64,000 nt of DNA. Source: Deltaproteobacteria bacterium (GTDB lineage: Bacteria > Desulfobacterota > Binatia > UTPRO1). Positions 44,446 to 53,457 of this stretch are shown here, one piece after another (positions within the stretch are counted from its first letter, which is position 1; every line of letters begins with the position of its first letter). The position numbers and the translations under genes are program-made. The DNA is taken from the NCBI GenBank assembly GCA_020852955.1, contig JADYZW010000014.1:1-64000 (forward strand). The letters run 5' to 3'. The notes beneath the pieces were generated by a model. That model was given only the letters and a program-made list of their open reading frames with translations, made no database searches and had not been told where the DNA came from.

Positions 44446-45513
44446 ATGAGCAAGCGAATGACGCTCGGGTTGGGAGCCGTGCTGGCGGTGGTCGCGGCGA
44501 CGGCGGGTGCGGCGCGCGCGCAGGAGCTCGGCGGTACGGTGAACACGCTGGAGCCCGCGGTCGCGCTGGTCATGCCGTTCGACGTGACGGCGGGCCGGCA
44601 GAGCTTCCAGCTGGTGAGCCGGGTGGGCGGCTCGGACGCCGGCACGCTGGCGACGCACTGGTCGTTCTGGTCCGAGAGCTGCGATCACCTGGCGGACGTG
44701 TTCATCTGCTTGACGCTGCGGGACACGGTGGTGGTCGATCCGACGGCGGTCCAGGGGCAGATCCAGGTGGGCCAGGGCAACGAGAACACGGGCCCGAAGA
44801 TCGATCTCACGGGCGAGAAGGGGTTCGTGACCGTCACGGCATTCGACGCCGACCCCCGGAGCCAGACGTGCGAGCCCTCCGACCCGGAGACCCCGTCTGC
44901 CACGCCGAGCCTGGTCGGCAGCTGGGTCGTCTCCAACACGCAGACTCACGCCACGTTCGGGAACGTCGCGATCGGCATCGTCGACGGGCAGACGCTGCCG
45001 GCCGGCGCGGATTTCTTCCCGACCGGTCCGGTGGCGGCGGGCATGTTCCTCCAGACCTACAGTCCGCTCGATCTCACCGACTCCGAGGTGTTCTTCATCG
45101 GCGTCGCGTTTCCGGCGGGGAACGCGCAATTCGCCGAGTCCGAGATCGGGCCGATCCCGTCGGCGCTCGTGAACGGCTCCGCCGTCTGCTGCAACGCCCA
45201 GTACTACGACAACACCGAGTCGTTCGTGTCGCTGCCCGACGTCTGCCTGACGTGCTCCATGAGCGCCAAGGTCTCCGACAACGAGCCGCTCGCCGACATC
45301 GACCTGCCCGTCATCATCCCGCGTTCGGTCATCGCCGATACGTCGGGCTTCGTCCGCCTGAGCAACTGCCGGGTGGGAAGCGACGAGGGCGACGTGCCGA
45401 TCGGCGACACCACGATCAACGGCGTCGATCTCGCGACGTTCGTCTTCGGGTACCACGGCATGGCCGTCGGCCCGTACGGGACGTCGACCATGGGCAAGTA
45501 CACCGCGGAATAG
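44446..45513 (+). CDS. Secreted hypothetical protein
   Basis: A 355-residue protein with a clear signal peptide (MSKRMTLGLGAVLAVVAATA, cleavage near ARA/QE at 26). The rest is rich in beta strands, with eight or more cysteines (SESCDHLADVFICL, SAVCCNAQYY, CLTCSM), suggesting a disulfide-bonded exported or surface protein. A purine-rich ribosome site (AGAGGGGAGGG) precedes the ATG. I do not recognise the family. It shares the style (signal, Cys, no anchor) of the other exported proteins here, but no shared module could be aligned by eye. Confidence 0.7.
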   Translation: MSKRMTLGLGAVLAVVAATAGAARAQELGGTVNTLEPAVALVMPFDVTAGRQSFQLVSRVGGSDAGTLATHWSFWSESCDHLADVFICLTLRDTVVVDPTAVQGQIQVGQGNENTGPKIDLTGEKGFVTVTAFDADPRSQTCEPSDPETPSATPSLVGSWVVSNTQTHATFGNVAIGIVDGQTLPAGADFFPTGPVAAGMFLQTYSPLDLTDSEVFFIGVAFPAGNAQFAESEIGPIPSALVNGSAVCCNAQYYDNTESFVSLPDVCLTCSMSAKVSDNEPLADIDLPVIIPRSVIADTSGFVRLSNCRVGSDEGDVPIGDTTINGVDLATFVFGYHGMAVGPYGTSTMGKYTAE

Positions 45514-45548
45514 GCGCACCGCACGCGGGGTCGTTCCCAGCGTGAAGT

Positions 45549-45595
45549 GGGTCGGGGGCTCCGGCACGATCCGTACCGGCCGGAGCCCCCGATCC
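45549..45595. terminator. Bidirectional hairpin terminator
   Basis: Perfect 12-base arms GGGGGCTCCGGC (45554-45565) and GCCGGAGCCCCC (45579-45590), extended by five further pairs including one G-T wobble to 45549/45595, with a 13-base loop. It lies 36 bases after the secreted-protein stop and 17 bases before the aldehyde dehydrogenase stop, so it can serve both convergent genes. No T-run follows on either side. Confidence 0.75.
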
Positions 45596-45611
45596 GACCA
45601 ATCGTTTCCGG

Positions 45612-47063
45612 TCAGGAGACCGCGATCCCGGGCGCGAGGCAGATCGTCTTCGGCTCGAGGTACGCGCGCAGCCCCTCGGGGCCGAGCTCGCGCCCGAGTC
45701 CCGAGCTCTTGTAGCCGCCGAAGGGGCTCGTCATCGCCATCATGAAGAAGTTCACGTTGTGGGTGCCGGTCCGGACGCGGCGCGCGATGTCGATCCCGCG
45801 CTGGGGGTCGTTGGTCCACACCGAGCCCGAGAGGCCGTACTCCGAGTCGTTGGCGATGCGGACGGCGTCGGCCTCGTCGTCGTAGGGAATGGCGCAGAGC
45901 ACCGGGCCGAAGATCTCCTCGCGCGCCACCGTCATGCGGTTGTCGACGTCGGCGAAGAGGGTCGGCTCGACGAAGTAGCCGCGGTCGAGTCCCTTCGGAC
46001 GGCTGCCGCCGACCACGCAGCGGGCGCCCTCTTGCTTGCCCTTGGCGACGTAGCCGAGCACGCGGTCGCGTTGACGCTCGGCGACGAGCGGTCCGATCTC
46101 GGTCGTCGGGTCGTTCGGGTCGCCGACCCTGAGGCCCCCGACGGCGGCCGCGAGCGCCTCCACGCCTTCCTCGTAGCGGGCGCGGGGCAGCAGGATGCGG
46201 GTCTGGGCGACGCAGGCCTGGCCGTTGTTCATGGTGCCGGCGCCGACGACCATGGGGAGCACGGCCGCGAAGTCGGCGTCGTCGCAGACGATCGCCGCCG
46301 ACTTGCCGCCGAGCTCGAGCGTGACGCGCTTCAGGCGCTCGCCGCAGAGCGCGGCGATGCGCCGGCCCGCCGCGGTGCTGCCCGTGAAGGCGACCTTGTC
46401 GATGCCCGGGTGGGTGACGAGATGCTCCCCGAGCTCGCGGCCGCCGGGGACGATGCTGACGACGCCCTTCGGCACGCCGGCCTCGTCGAGCGCGTCGGCG
46501 AGGAGGTAGGCGTCGAGCGGGGTCTCGGGCGCCGGCTTGACGACGATCGAGCAACCCGCCGTGAGCGCGGGGGCGAGCTTCAGCATGATCGTGAAGAGCG
46601 GTACGTTCCACGGCACGATCGCCGCCGCGACGCCGACCGGCTCCTGGCGCACGAGCGCGGACCCGACCATCGAGGGCCGCGTCTCCTCGAACGGGAAGGT
46701 GCGGGCGAGCTCGGCGTAGAACTGGAGCACCATGGTGGTCGCGAACGCCTGGCCGGCGTGTCCGAAGCTGATCGGGCACCCCATCTCGAGCGTCACCATC
46801 GACGCGATGTCGGCGGATCGCATCTGGAGGCCCATCAGGAGCCGGTCGAGGACGTCGGCGCGCTCGACGGGCGTCATCCGGGCCCAGGGCCCCCGCTCGA
46901 AGGCGTCGCGGGCCGCGGCGACGGCGCGATCGGCGTCGGCCTCGGTCGCTTCGGGCACGCGGCCGACGATCTCCTCCGTGAACGGCGAGCGCACCTCGAT
47001 GGTGCGGCGCGACGACGGTGTCTCGTGGGTTCCTCCGATGTACAGGGTGTCGCGTTCGAACAT
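45612..47063 (-). CDS. NAD(P)-dependent aldehyde dehydrogenase
   Basis: A 483-residue ALDH-superfamily enzyme that oxidises aldehydes to acids. Landmarks: VPWNVPLF (cofactor), VTLELGGKS with catalytic Glu250, and NNGQACVAQTR with catalytic Cys284; EEIFGPVLCAIPYDD and the C-terminal FGGYKSSGLGRELG are also typical. Substrate not readable; aliphatic or aromatic aldehydes are both possible. The ATG at 47063 begins a protein of normal length; a longer in-frame ATG adds 107 low-complexity residues and is unlikely. It ends at a strong hairpin and stands alone. Confidence 0.95.
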   Translation of the reverse strand: MFERDTLYIGGTHETPSSRRTIEVRSPFTEEIVGRVPEATEADADRAVAAARDAFERGPWARMTPVERADVLDRLLMGLQMRSADIASMVTLEMGCPISFGHAGQAFATTMVLQFYAELARTFPFEETRPSMVGSALVRQEPVGVAAAIVPWNVPLFTIMLKLAPALTAGCSIVVKPAPETPLDAYLLADALDEAGVPKGVVSIVPGGRELGEHLVTHPGIDKVAFTGSTAAGRRIAALCGERLKRVTLELGGKSAAIVCDDADFAAVLPMVVGAGTMNNGQACVAQTRILLPRARYEEGVEALAAAVGGLRVGDPNDPTTEIGPLVAERQRDRVLGYVAKGKQEGARCVVGGSRPKGLDRGYFVEPTLFADVDNRMTVAREEIFGPVLCAIPYDDEADAVRIANDSEYGLSGSVWTNDPQRGIDIARRVRTGTHNVNFFMMAMTSPFGGYKSSGLGRELGPEGLRAYLEPKTICLAPGIAVS

Positions 47064-47304
47064 GGCGGCTGGCTCCTCGCGGGTCTGGATGAAGGGACGG
47101 GTTGGAACGCCTGACAAACTAGGACTCGCGGCGCTCGTCAACCCCTCGCCTCGGCGCCCGCGCGCCCCCGGCCGGGCCGCGGATCGGCTCGAGGCCCGCG
47201 CCGTTTTTCCTTGAATCGCTTCGGCGGCGCGTGGCACTCTTGCGGCGTGCCGTAGTTCCCACCGCAGTCGATACCGTTGCGTGCAGGATCCGAGGAGGAA
47301 GACC

Positions 47305-48318
47305 ATGAGAGGCATCGCCCGAAGCGTCGTCGTCGGGGCCGTGGCGCTGTTCGCGCTCGTCCCGCCCGTTGCGGCCGACATCACGTCGGTCGCTCGTTGT
47401 CAGAAGAAGGTCGCCACCGCCGGCGCCGACTTCGCGAAGCGCGTCATCGTCGAGACGCTGAAGTGCACCGAGGAGGTCGCGGAGTGCCAGGTGCAGTGCG
47501 ACGAGGGCGTCTTCGGCACGCCCTGTGACGAGGGATCGCCGCCGTGCTGCGACTCGGACGACCGCGGATCGAACGCCGCGTTCGACGCCTGCATGACGGC
47601 GGCGGACGCGTACTGCGCGGAGCGCGAGCAGAAGATCGTCGGCTACGAGACCACCAAGCAGAACAAGATCGTCGCGGCGTGCAGCGAGCTCTCGCCGGAC
47701 GAGCTCTGCGGCGCGCAGGGGAACGGGCTCAACTTCGCGCTCGTGAACGCGGGCTGCCTCGCGCTCGATCCCAACTACACCTGCAACCTGACCAACCTCA
47801 TCAACTGCCTCGGCGGACCGCTGCAGCGCCAGCTGATCGACCAGATCAGCGGTCTGCTGAGCCCGCGGGCGAGCGATGCGGCGCGCGTCGCCAATCTCCA
47901 GGCGGCGTTCCCCGACCTGCCGGTGACCTACAAGCTGCGCGAGGACTTGCCGGCGGCCGGCAAAGTGGACCTCTGGTCGATTACCGGTCAGGCCGGCGAC
48001 AAGGTCATCGTGCGGGTGAAGACCCGCGACGACACCGGGAGCGGGCAGTCGACGATCGAGCCGACCGTGATCCTCCTCGCCGCCGATCAGACGACGATCG
48101 TCGCCGACACGATCCTGAACTCGGTGCCGTGCTCGGTGCCGAACACCTGCGGGACGTCCTGTCCGCAGTTCCAGCGCACCCTGCCCTTCAGCGGCACGTT
48201 CTACGTGGCGGTGCGGGCGGACGGCGCGCACGGGTGCGCGGGCGGCAAATACCGGCTGGTCGTGACGCGGCCCGGCGGCCCCGCGCCGGCGCTCGTCGCG
48301 GACGACGTGACGCCGTAG
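47305..48318 (+). CDS. Secreted Cys-rich protein of the shared module family
   Basis: A 337-residue exported protein. The ATG at 47305 (ribosome site CGAGGAGG) gives a signal peptide (MRGIARSVVVGAVALFALVP, cleavage near VAA/D). The first mature module follows the same pattern as the proteins at 33629 and 35407: SVARCQKKVATAGADFAKRV, then LKCTEEVAECQVQCDEG. It adds a Cys-rich region, and a C-terminal beta domain (about 215-330: YKLREDLPAAGKVDLWSI, GTFYVAVRADG) like a PPC domain. No Pro-Thr linker is present. Function unknown; third member of a paralogous exported family. Confidence 0.75.
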   Translation: MRGIARSVVVGAVALFALVPPVAADITSVARCQKKVATAGADFAKRVIVETLKCTEEVAECQVQCDEGVFGTPCDEGSPPCCDSDDRGSNAAFDACMTAADAYCAEREQKIVGYETTKQNKIVAACSELSPDELCGAQGNGLNFALVNAGCLALDPNYTCNLTNLINCLGGPLQRQLIDQISGLLSPRASDAARVANLQAAFPDLPVTYKLREDLPAAGKVDLWSITGQAGDKVIVRVKTRDDTGSGQSTIEPTVILLAADQTTIVADTILNSVPCSVPNTCGTSCPQFQRTLPFSGTFYVAVRADGAHGCAGGKYRLVVTRPGGPAPALVADDVTP

Positions 48319-48326
48319 CGCGGGCG

Positions 48327-48355
48327 GGCGGGCGTCGCTCCGGGCGGCGCCCGCC
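48327..48355. terminator. GC-rich hairpin between convergent genes
   Basis: Arms GGCGGGCG (48327-48334) and CGCCCGCC (48348-48355) with a 13-base loop, in the 40-base gap between the Cys-rich secreted protein and the convergent serine protease. A bidirectional terminator is likely, but such GC-rich repeats also occur by chance here. Confidence 0.45.
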
Positions 48356-48358
48356 GGG

Positions 48359-50302
48359 CTACTGACTCTTGGCTCGGAACTTCGCGATGCTGTTGGCGGT
48401 CGCGATCGAGTGTGTCGACGACCAGCAGGCCGTGTCGTTCAAGAGCTGCACGATCACGCTCGGCTGCTTCGCGAGAGGGAGGGTGGGCAGCGCGAGCGGT
48501 TGGCCCTTGCCGCGCACCTGCAGGCTCGCCTTCCCGGCGAGACCCTCGGTCAGCGCGATGGACTGGATGCCGCCGGTCGAGAGGGTGACGTCGTGGAAGC
48601 GGAAGCCGCGCGAATAGGCCTTCCAGAGCGGGCCCGGCGGGATCACCTTGGCGAGTCGGCGCTGCGGGACGCCGCCGACGCTGTCGTAGAGGCAGAGCGC
48701 GTACGAGGTCGTGGCGAGCGGATTGCCGAGATCGCCGTGGCTGGTCGCCGAGCCCTTGCGCCACGTCCACGCGAAGCGGTCCCGCGAATCGGGGCTGCGG
48801 TTGTCGAGCGAGAGGACCGCCGACCCGGCCGGGGCGACCTTGCACGTCGTGGCCGGAGACACGCCGGCGCACACACCCGCCTGGCAGGTGTCGGGACGGC
48901 TGCACGGGTCGCCGTCGTCGCACGGGGCGCCGTTCGCGAGCGGCGTCGCCGCGCATACGCCGCCCTGGCAGCTGTCCGGTCCGGTGCAGCCGTTGCCGTC
49001 GCTGCACGGCGCGCCGTCGCCGACGGGGACGCCGCTGCACGCGCCCGCCTGGCAGACGTCGCCGCCGCTGCACGGATTGCCGTCGTCGCACGGATTGCCG
49101 TCGCTGCCGGGCAGCGCGCACGACGTGCCGAACTGGGTCGCGGTCACCTGGTACGCTCCCGCGCCGGCGTAGCGGTGCACGAGCGCGTACCACGCGCCCG
49201 CCGTCGGCGCGGCGATCGTGCAGACGCCGTACTGGTTCGGTCCCAAGCGGGCGCAATCGAAGTCGCTCGTCGTCGGCGGGCTCCCGGCCTTCACGTAGAG
49301 ATCGAAGTCGCCGATGCCGTCGTCGACGGCGTTCATCGCCACACGCAGGGTCGTCGTGCCGTTCCCGACCGTGAATCCGTGCGTCGCGTCGGGGGCGGCG
49401 CCGCTCAGGGATCCGTCGAACGCGAGGGCGAGCGCGCCCGGCTCGCCGACCTGGGGGCCGCCGCCGCAGCGCGTGCTCGCGAGGTCGGCGCCGCCCTCGG
49501 CCTGGATGAACGTGCGGTAGGTGAACACGTTCGTGTCGTAGCTGTGATCCGTCGGCTGGCAGCTCGACTTCGATCCTCCCGAGGTGATGCCGGCCACGCG
49601 CTGGCCGCTGCCGAGATCGACGAAGAGCGGGCCTCCGGAATCGGCGTTGCAGGTGTTCGAGTCCTCGCCCGGCGGCCCCTTCGGGTCGGTGAAGTCCCAG
49701 CACACGGACGTGCTGTTCGATCCGGGTGCGGGGATCGTCGTACACGAGGCGGTGACGACGCCGCCGGCGCGCTTCAGGCCGTAGTCGTAGAGCGGATCGC
49801 CGGCGCGGCCGTATCCGACGATCGTGCCCGGCGTGCCGAAGGGCGGCGCCGACGAGGTCTCGATCGCGCTCGGGGCGACGCCCTCGACGGGCGTGCCGAG
49901 CTTCACCACCGCGACGTCCGCGGCGGGGAAGTCATAGCCGGGATGCGGCGCGATGCTCGCGACCGGAAAGATTCCGGCGTGCGGCAGGTAGACGAAGAGC
50001 TCCGACGGGACCAGACCTTCGACGCAATGGCCGGCCGTGAGGAACGTCGAGCAGCCGATCAAGGTGCCGGAACACCAGGTGCCCGCGCTGTCCGGGCTCG
50101 AGCCGCGGAGCAGCGCGCCGACCGACGGATGATCGGCGGTGAGCACGCCGTTCACGATGCGCGGGCTCACGGGCGGCAGAGGTTCGGCGGCGCCGGCCGG
50201 CGGGGTCGCGAGGAGCGCGACGGCGACCAGGGCGCCCGCGGCGCGGGACGCGAACGATATGCGGGATCGCAACGACGGAACGGCAGCCGGGGAGGGGGCC
50301 AT
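48359..50302 (-). CDS. Secreted trypsin-like serine protease with multi-domain tail
   Basis: A 647-residue S1-type protease. A signal helix (about 15-40) precedes the catalytic domain: TAGHC with His92, ADVAVV with Asp129, and NADSGGP with Ser222, so the triad is intact. After it come a PPC-like beta domain (about 270-395), three copies of a Cys repeat (CDDGNPCSGGDVCQAGACSG and two more), and a C-terminal domain of about 150 residues with a Trp-rich start and ALCLYD, of unknown class. Cys repeats resemble those in exported proteins of myxobacteria-like bacteria. The ATG at 50302 gives a proper signal; longer in-frame starts lack one. Confidence 0.87.
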   Translation of the reverse strand: MAPSPAAVPSLRSRISFASRAAGALVAVALLATPPAGAAEPLPPVSPRIVNGVLTADHPSVGALLRGSSPDSAGTWCSGTLIGCSTFLTAGHCVEGLVPSELFVYLPHAGIFPVASIAPHPGYDFPAADVAVVKLGTPVEGVAPSAIETSSAPPFGTPGTIVGYGRAGDPLYDYGLKRAGGVVTASCTTIPAPGSNSTSVCWDFTDPKGPPGEDSNTCNADSGGPLFVDLGSGQRVAGITSGGSKSSCQPTDHSYDTNVFTYRTFIQAEGGADLASTRCGGGPQVGEPGALALAFDGSLSGAAPDATHGFTVGNGTTTLRVAMNAVDDGIGDFDLYVKAGSPPTTSDFDCARLGPNQYGVCTIAAPTAGAWYALVHRYAGAGAYQVTATQFGTSCALPGSDGNPCDDGNPCSGGDVCQAGACSGVPVGDGAPCSDGNGCTGPDSCQGGVCAATPLANGAPCDDGDPCSRPDTCQAGVCAGVSPATTCKVAPAGSAVLSLDNRSPDSRDRFAWTWRKGSATSHGDLGNPLATTSYALCLYDSVGGVPQRRLAKVIPPGPLWKAYSRGFRFHDVTLSTGGIQSIALTEGLAGKASLQVRGKGQPLALPTLPLAKQPSVIVQLLNDTACWSSTHSIATANSIAKFRAKSQ

Positions 50303-50375
50303 GGAGGCCCTCAACGTAGCCCGGAGGCGGGCTCCGGTGAAAGGCGAAAAGACGATTTTTTCCGGGAACGTGACC

Positions 50376-51119
50376 TCAGGCGGCGCTTTCTCCCGGCCGC
50401 CGCGCCTTGACGACCCGGATGACGAGCGCGCCGTCGCCGCCGTCTCCCGAGATCGTGATGCGCCCGGGGAGCGCGGAGCCTGCGGCGCCCCCGTAGTCCT
50501 CGAACACGGCCGTGAAGAGCGGGCGCCCCCCGGGTCCGAGGAAGTCCTCGCGCGTCGGCCGGAGCGCCGCATCGACCGTCGTCGTGACGGTGAGGTCCGC
50601 GGCGAGCGCACAGTTCACCGCCGCCGGGCCGGCCGCGCGGCAGCGCCGGCGATCCATCTTCGGACGGAAGAGCAGCGCGAGCGCGACGATCATGCGCTCG
50701 TCCTCGGGCGTCGTGCCGGCGGCGAGCGCCGCGACGTCGATCGCGCCGCGGCGGGTCTCGCCCCGCATCGGCAGCCTGAGCGTGAACGCGTCGGCGTCGG
50801 TCGCGAGGTCGAGCACGGTCGGCCCGAAGGGCGAGAGGACCTGCAAGCGGAGGTGGTCGGCGTCGTCGATCGCGAGGTAGGCCGGCGCGGCGAGCCGCGC
50901 GGCGGGCGGCCCGGCGGTGGCGCGGACCGAGAGCGTCAGCCGCAGCCCCGCAAGCGCGCGCTCCCGGGCGGCGCCGGCGGCGATGATCGCGGTGGCGTCG
51001 TGTGTCGCGACGCGCGCGGGCCGGGTCAGGAGGCGCGCGCACCCCGATGCGGCCACCAGGGCGGCGATACCCGCCGCCGCGTAGGCGAGCGCGCGCCGGC
51101 GCGGCGCCCCGCCGGTCAC
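50376..51119 (-). CDS. LolB-like outer-membrane lipoprotein of the polyketide operon
   Basis: A 247-residue protein with a lipoprotein signal: a hydrophobic stretch followed by the lipobox AASGC (Cys near 27), so it is probably lipid-anchored in the outer membrane. The rest predicts a single half-barrel of LolB/DUF4292 type, with alternating strands such as RLTLSVRAT and LRLQVLSPFG. It is last in the eight-gene operon; its GTG at 51119 overlaps the stop of the dehydratase gene. LolA- and LolB-like proteins are common in aryl-polyene clusters, where they are thought to deliver the pigment to the outer membrane. Confidence 0.72.
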   Translation of the reverse strand: MTGGAPRRRALAYAAAGIAALVAASGCARLLTRPARVATHDATAIIAAGAARERALAGLRLTLSVRATAGPPAARLAAPAYLAIDDADHLRLQVLSPFGPTVLDLATDADAFTLRLPMRGETRRGAIDVAALAAGTTPEDERMIVALALLFRPKMDRRRCRAAGPAAVNCALAADLTVTTTVDAALRPTREDFLGPGGRPLFTAVFEDYGGAAGSALPGRITISGDGGDGALVIRVVKARRPGESAA

Positions 51120-51568
51120 TCGGGCGCCGTGCTCGTGCCCGGCGCGAACGCGAGCGTGAGCGCCGCGGTCGCGCACGTGCGGGCGCCGACGCTGGCGCGC
51201 CCCTTGATGCGCGCCATGCCGGCGTAGCGGCGGACGACGGTGATCGCGATCTCGAGCGCGTCGCCGACGCCCGCGGTGCCGGCGATCGCGCAGTGGTCGA
51301 TCGCGGCGAGCACGGCGCCGCGGTCGCGGAGCTCCGGCTCCTGGCGGCCGAGGACGATTCCCGCGCCCTGCGCCATTGCCTCCACGAGGAGCATGGGCGA
51401 GAGCGCGCCTGCGGAACCGATCAGCGGATCCGCGGCCGTGACGTGCTTCACGAAGCGTCCCGACGGACCGTCGATCGCGACGATCCGGTCGAGCAGGAGG
51501 AAGGGCGGGGTGTGCGGGAGGAAGGCGGCGGCCGGGTCGCCGGCGTCCGCGAGGCGGATGGTCGACAT
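51116..51568 (-). CDS. FabZ/FabA-like hotdog dehydratase
   Basis: A 150-residue hotdog protein. The catalytic pair is recognisable: His19 in LPHTPPFLLLDRI (FabZ: LPHRYPFLLVDR) and Glu63 in PMLLVEAMAQGAGI. It should dehydrate 3-hydroxyacyl-ACP to the 2-enoyl product during chain extension, the step needed to build a conjugated polyene. It lies between the LolA- and LolB-like genes and overlaps the latter (GTGA, 51116-51119), with a three-base gap to the former. It resembles the ApeI/ApeP dehydratases of aryl-polyene clusters. Confidence 0.85.
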   Translation of the reverse strand: MSTIRLADAGDPAAAFLPHTPPFLLLDRIVAIDGPSGRFVKHVTAADPLIGSAGALSPMLLVEAMAQGAGIVLGRQEPELRDRGAVLAAIDHCAIAGTAGVGDALEIAITVVRRYAGMARIKGRASVGARTCATAALTLAFAPGTSTAPE

Positions 51569-51571
51569 GGA

Positions 51572-52219
51572 TCAGGAGCCTTTCGTCGCCGGGAGCGCGA
51601 AGCGCGCCGGGTCGAGCGCGGGATCGAGCACGACATGCTCGAGGCGGAGGATGGTGCGGTCGCCGCCGCGCTCGCGCAGGGCGATCGTCTCCGGCAGCGG
51701 GCCGTCGGAAGGGAAGCGGAGCATGATCTCGCCGAACGGGCTCGCAGTGTCGGCCGCCGGTGTCAACACGACCGTGTCGGCATCGCGCCAGGTCTCGGTG
51801 AACCCGCGCGGCGCGCGCGCCCCGAGGAGCAGATCCGTCAGGGTGCGCGCGAACGCGGCGAGACCGGCGAGCTCGCCCGGCAGCGGCAGGGCCTTCCCCT
51901 CGGCGTCGACGACCGCGAGGGCGGTTCCCGCGGCGAGGAGGGTCATCGGCTCGGGCTCGGTCACGTCGAGACGGAAGGACGCCGGTGCGGCGAGCGCGAG
52001 CGACCCGCGCGCGCGCAGCACCTCGTCGACGAGCGATACCGTCCGCTCCTGCGCGAAATCGGCGGTCGCGCGCTCGACGGTCGGAAAGCGCGCGGCGCGC
52101 GTCGCGAGGCTCGGAGCGTCCGCTGGCGCCGCCGCCCGGGGCGCGCTCGGGGCGGCCGTTGCGATCGCGATCGCGAGAAGCGCGACGGCGCGACGCGCGC
52201 GTGGAGCGCCCCGCGTCAT
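51572..52219 (-). CDS. LolA-like periplasmic carrier protein of the polyketide operon
   Basis: A 215-residue protein with an N-terminal signal helix (about 8-28) and a LolA-like half-barrel: TADFAQERTVSLVDEVLRA, ARGSLALAAPASFRLDV and EIMLRFPSDG. LolA carries lipoproteins across the periplasm; LolA-like proteins in aryl-polyene clusters probably carry the lipid-linked product. The ATG at 52219 overlaps the stop of the dead ketosynthase (ATGA). It lacks the housekeeping context (FtsK, MarR), supporting a pathway-specific copy. Confidence 0.8.
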   Translation of the reverse strand: MTRGAPRARRAVALLAIAIATAAPSAPRAAAPADAPSLATRAARFPTVERATADFAQERTVSLVDEVLRARGSLALAAPASFRLDVTEPEPMTLLAAGTALAVVDAEGKALPLPGELAGLAAFARTLTDLLLGARAPRGFTETWRDADTVVLTPAADTASPFGEIMLRFPSDGPLPETIALRERGGDRTILRLEHVVLDPALDPARFALPATKGS

Positions 52220-53457
52220 GCGCGGCGGAAGAGCAGCGTGAGGGCGCCGCCGCCGCGCGGCGTGGCGGAGACGAGGGCGGCCGCGAAGCCGCCGTGCGGC
52301 GCCGGCGCGCGGCGATCGGCGAAGCGGAGCGCGCCGCCGGGATCGGGCGCATCGAGCGCGCCGAGGCGCGGCACCTCGCCCGTCGCCACCGCCAGGACCG
52401 CCGCGACCGCGGCGAGGGCCCCGGACGAGCCCCACTCGCCGACGGCCCCCTTCACCGAGGTGACGAGCGCGCGCGGCGCCTCGGGACCGAGGATCGCCGC
52501 GAGCCGCGCCGCCTCGGTTGCGTCGAGGCGCGCCGTCGAAGCGGCGCACGAGACGGCGAGGAGCGTGCCGGCGGCGCGCGGCGGCGGGAAGCCGAGCGCC
52601 GCGAGTCCGTGGCGTGTCGCGGCGGCATCCCCGACGGCGGACGCGGTCGGCCAGTCGTGCGGGCTCGCCGGGAGGCTTTCGGCGACGTGCCCCGCGAACT
52701 CGGCGAGGACGCGCGCGCCGCGCGCCGCCGCGTGACGCGCGGTCTCGAGGACGAGGATCGCCGCGCCCTCGCCCGGCACGAAGCCGTTCCGCCGCTGATC
52801 GAACGGGCTGCTCCATGCCTCGCCGCCGTCGTCGGGCGAAAGCAGCCCCGCGTCGCGGTAGATCTCGCGCAGGATCGGCGCCAGCTCGTCGCCGCCCCCG
52901 GCGAGCAGGACGTCGGCCTGCCCGGTCGCGATCGTGTCGTAGGCCTGCGCGAGGGCGGCTTCGCCGGAGGCTTCCCCGCGTACGACGGTCAGGTTCGGAC
53001 CGCGCAGGCCGAGGTCGATCGCCGCGTAGCCGGCGGGCGCGTTCAACACGAGGTTCGGGAAGGTGAGGGGGTTCGCGAGCGCCGGGCCTTTCGCGAAGAG
53101 GCCGCGCAGGAAGTCCTCCGACTCGCGGAGATTGCCGAACGCCGTCCCGATGACGATGCCCGCCTCCTCGGCGGCCCGGCCCTCGAGGACGAGGGCCGCG
53201 TCCGCGAGCGCCATGCGGCAGGCGGAGACGATCATCTGCGAGCAGTGGTCCATGCGCCGCAGCACCGCCGGCCGCACGTGGTCGCGCGCGTCCCAGTCGC
53301 GCGCGCGCGCCTCGAGGCGCGGCGCCGGGGTCGCGGCGTCGGCGCCGGCGACGGGCGCGATGCCGGTCTCGCCGGCGCAGAACCGCCGCCAGAACGCGGG
53401 CTGCGAGCCGAGCGGGCTCACCACGCCGACGCCGGTCGCGACGATCGCTTCAGGCAC
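52216..53457 (-). CDS. Catalytically dead ketosynthase (chain-length-factor-like)
   Basis: A 413-residue protein with the ketosynthase fold but no active site. Aligned by eye with its neighbour, the nucleophile Cys is replaced by Glu162 (LTVVRGEASGEAA), the first catalytic His by Ala (near 305, AVSCAAST), and the second His by Glu341 (SVKGAVGEWG); Lys336 is kept. It therefore matches the chain-length factor or ApeC-like half of a KS heterodimer, not a working synthase. It should pair with the active KS encoded directly upstream, with which it overlaps by eight bases. Confidence 0.88.
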   Translation of the reverse strand: MPEAIVATGVGVVSPLGSQPAFWRRFCAGETGIAPVAGADAATPAPRLEARARDWDARDHVRPAVLRRMDHCSQMIVSACRMALADAALVLEGRAAEEAGIVIGTAFGNLRESEDFLRGLFAKGPALANPLTFPNLVLNAPAGYAAIDLGLRGPNLTVVRGEASGEAALAQAYDTIATGQADVLLAGGGDELAPILREIYRDAGLLSPDDGGEAWSSPFDQRRNGFVPGEGAAILVLETARHAAARGARVLAEFAGHVAESLPASPHDWPTASAVGDAAATRHGLAALGFPPPRAAGTLLAVSCAASTARLDATEAARLAAILGPEAPRALVTSVKGAVGEWGSSGALAAVAAVLAVATGEVPRLGALDAPDPGGALRFADRRAPAPHGGFAAALVSATPRGGGALTLLFRRA

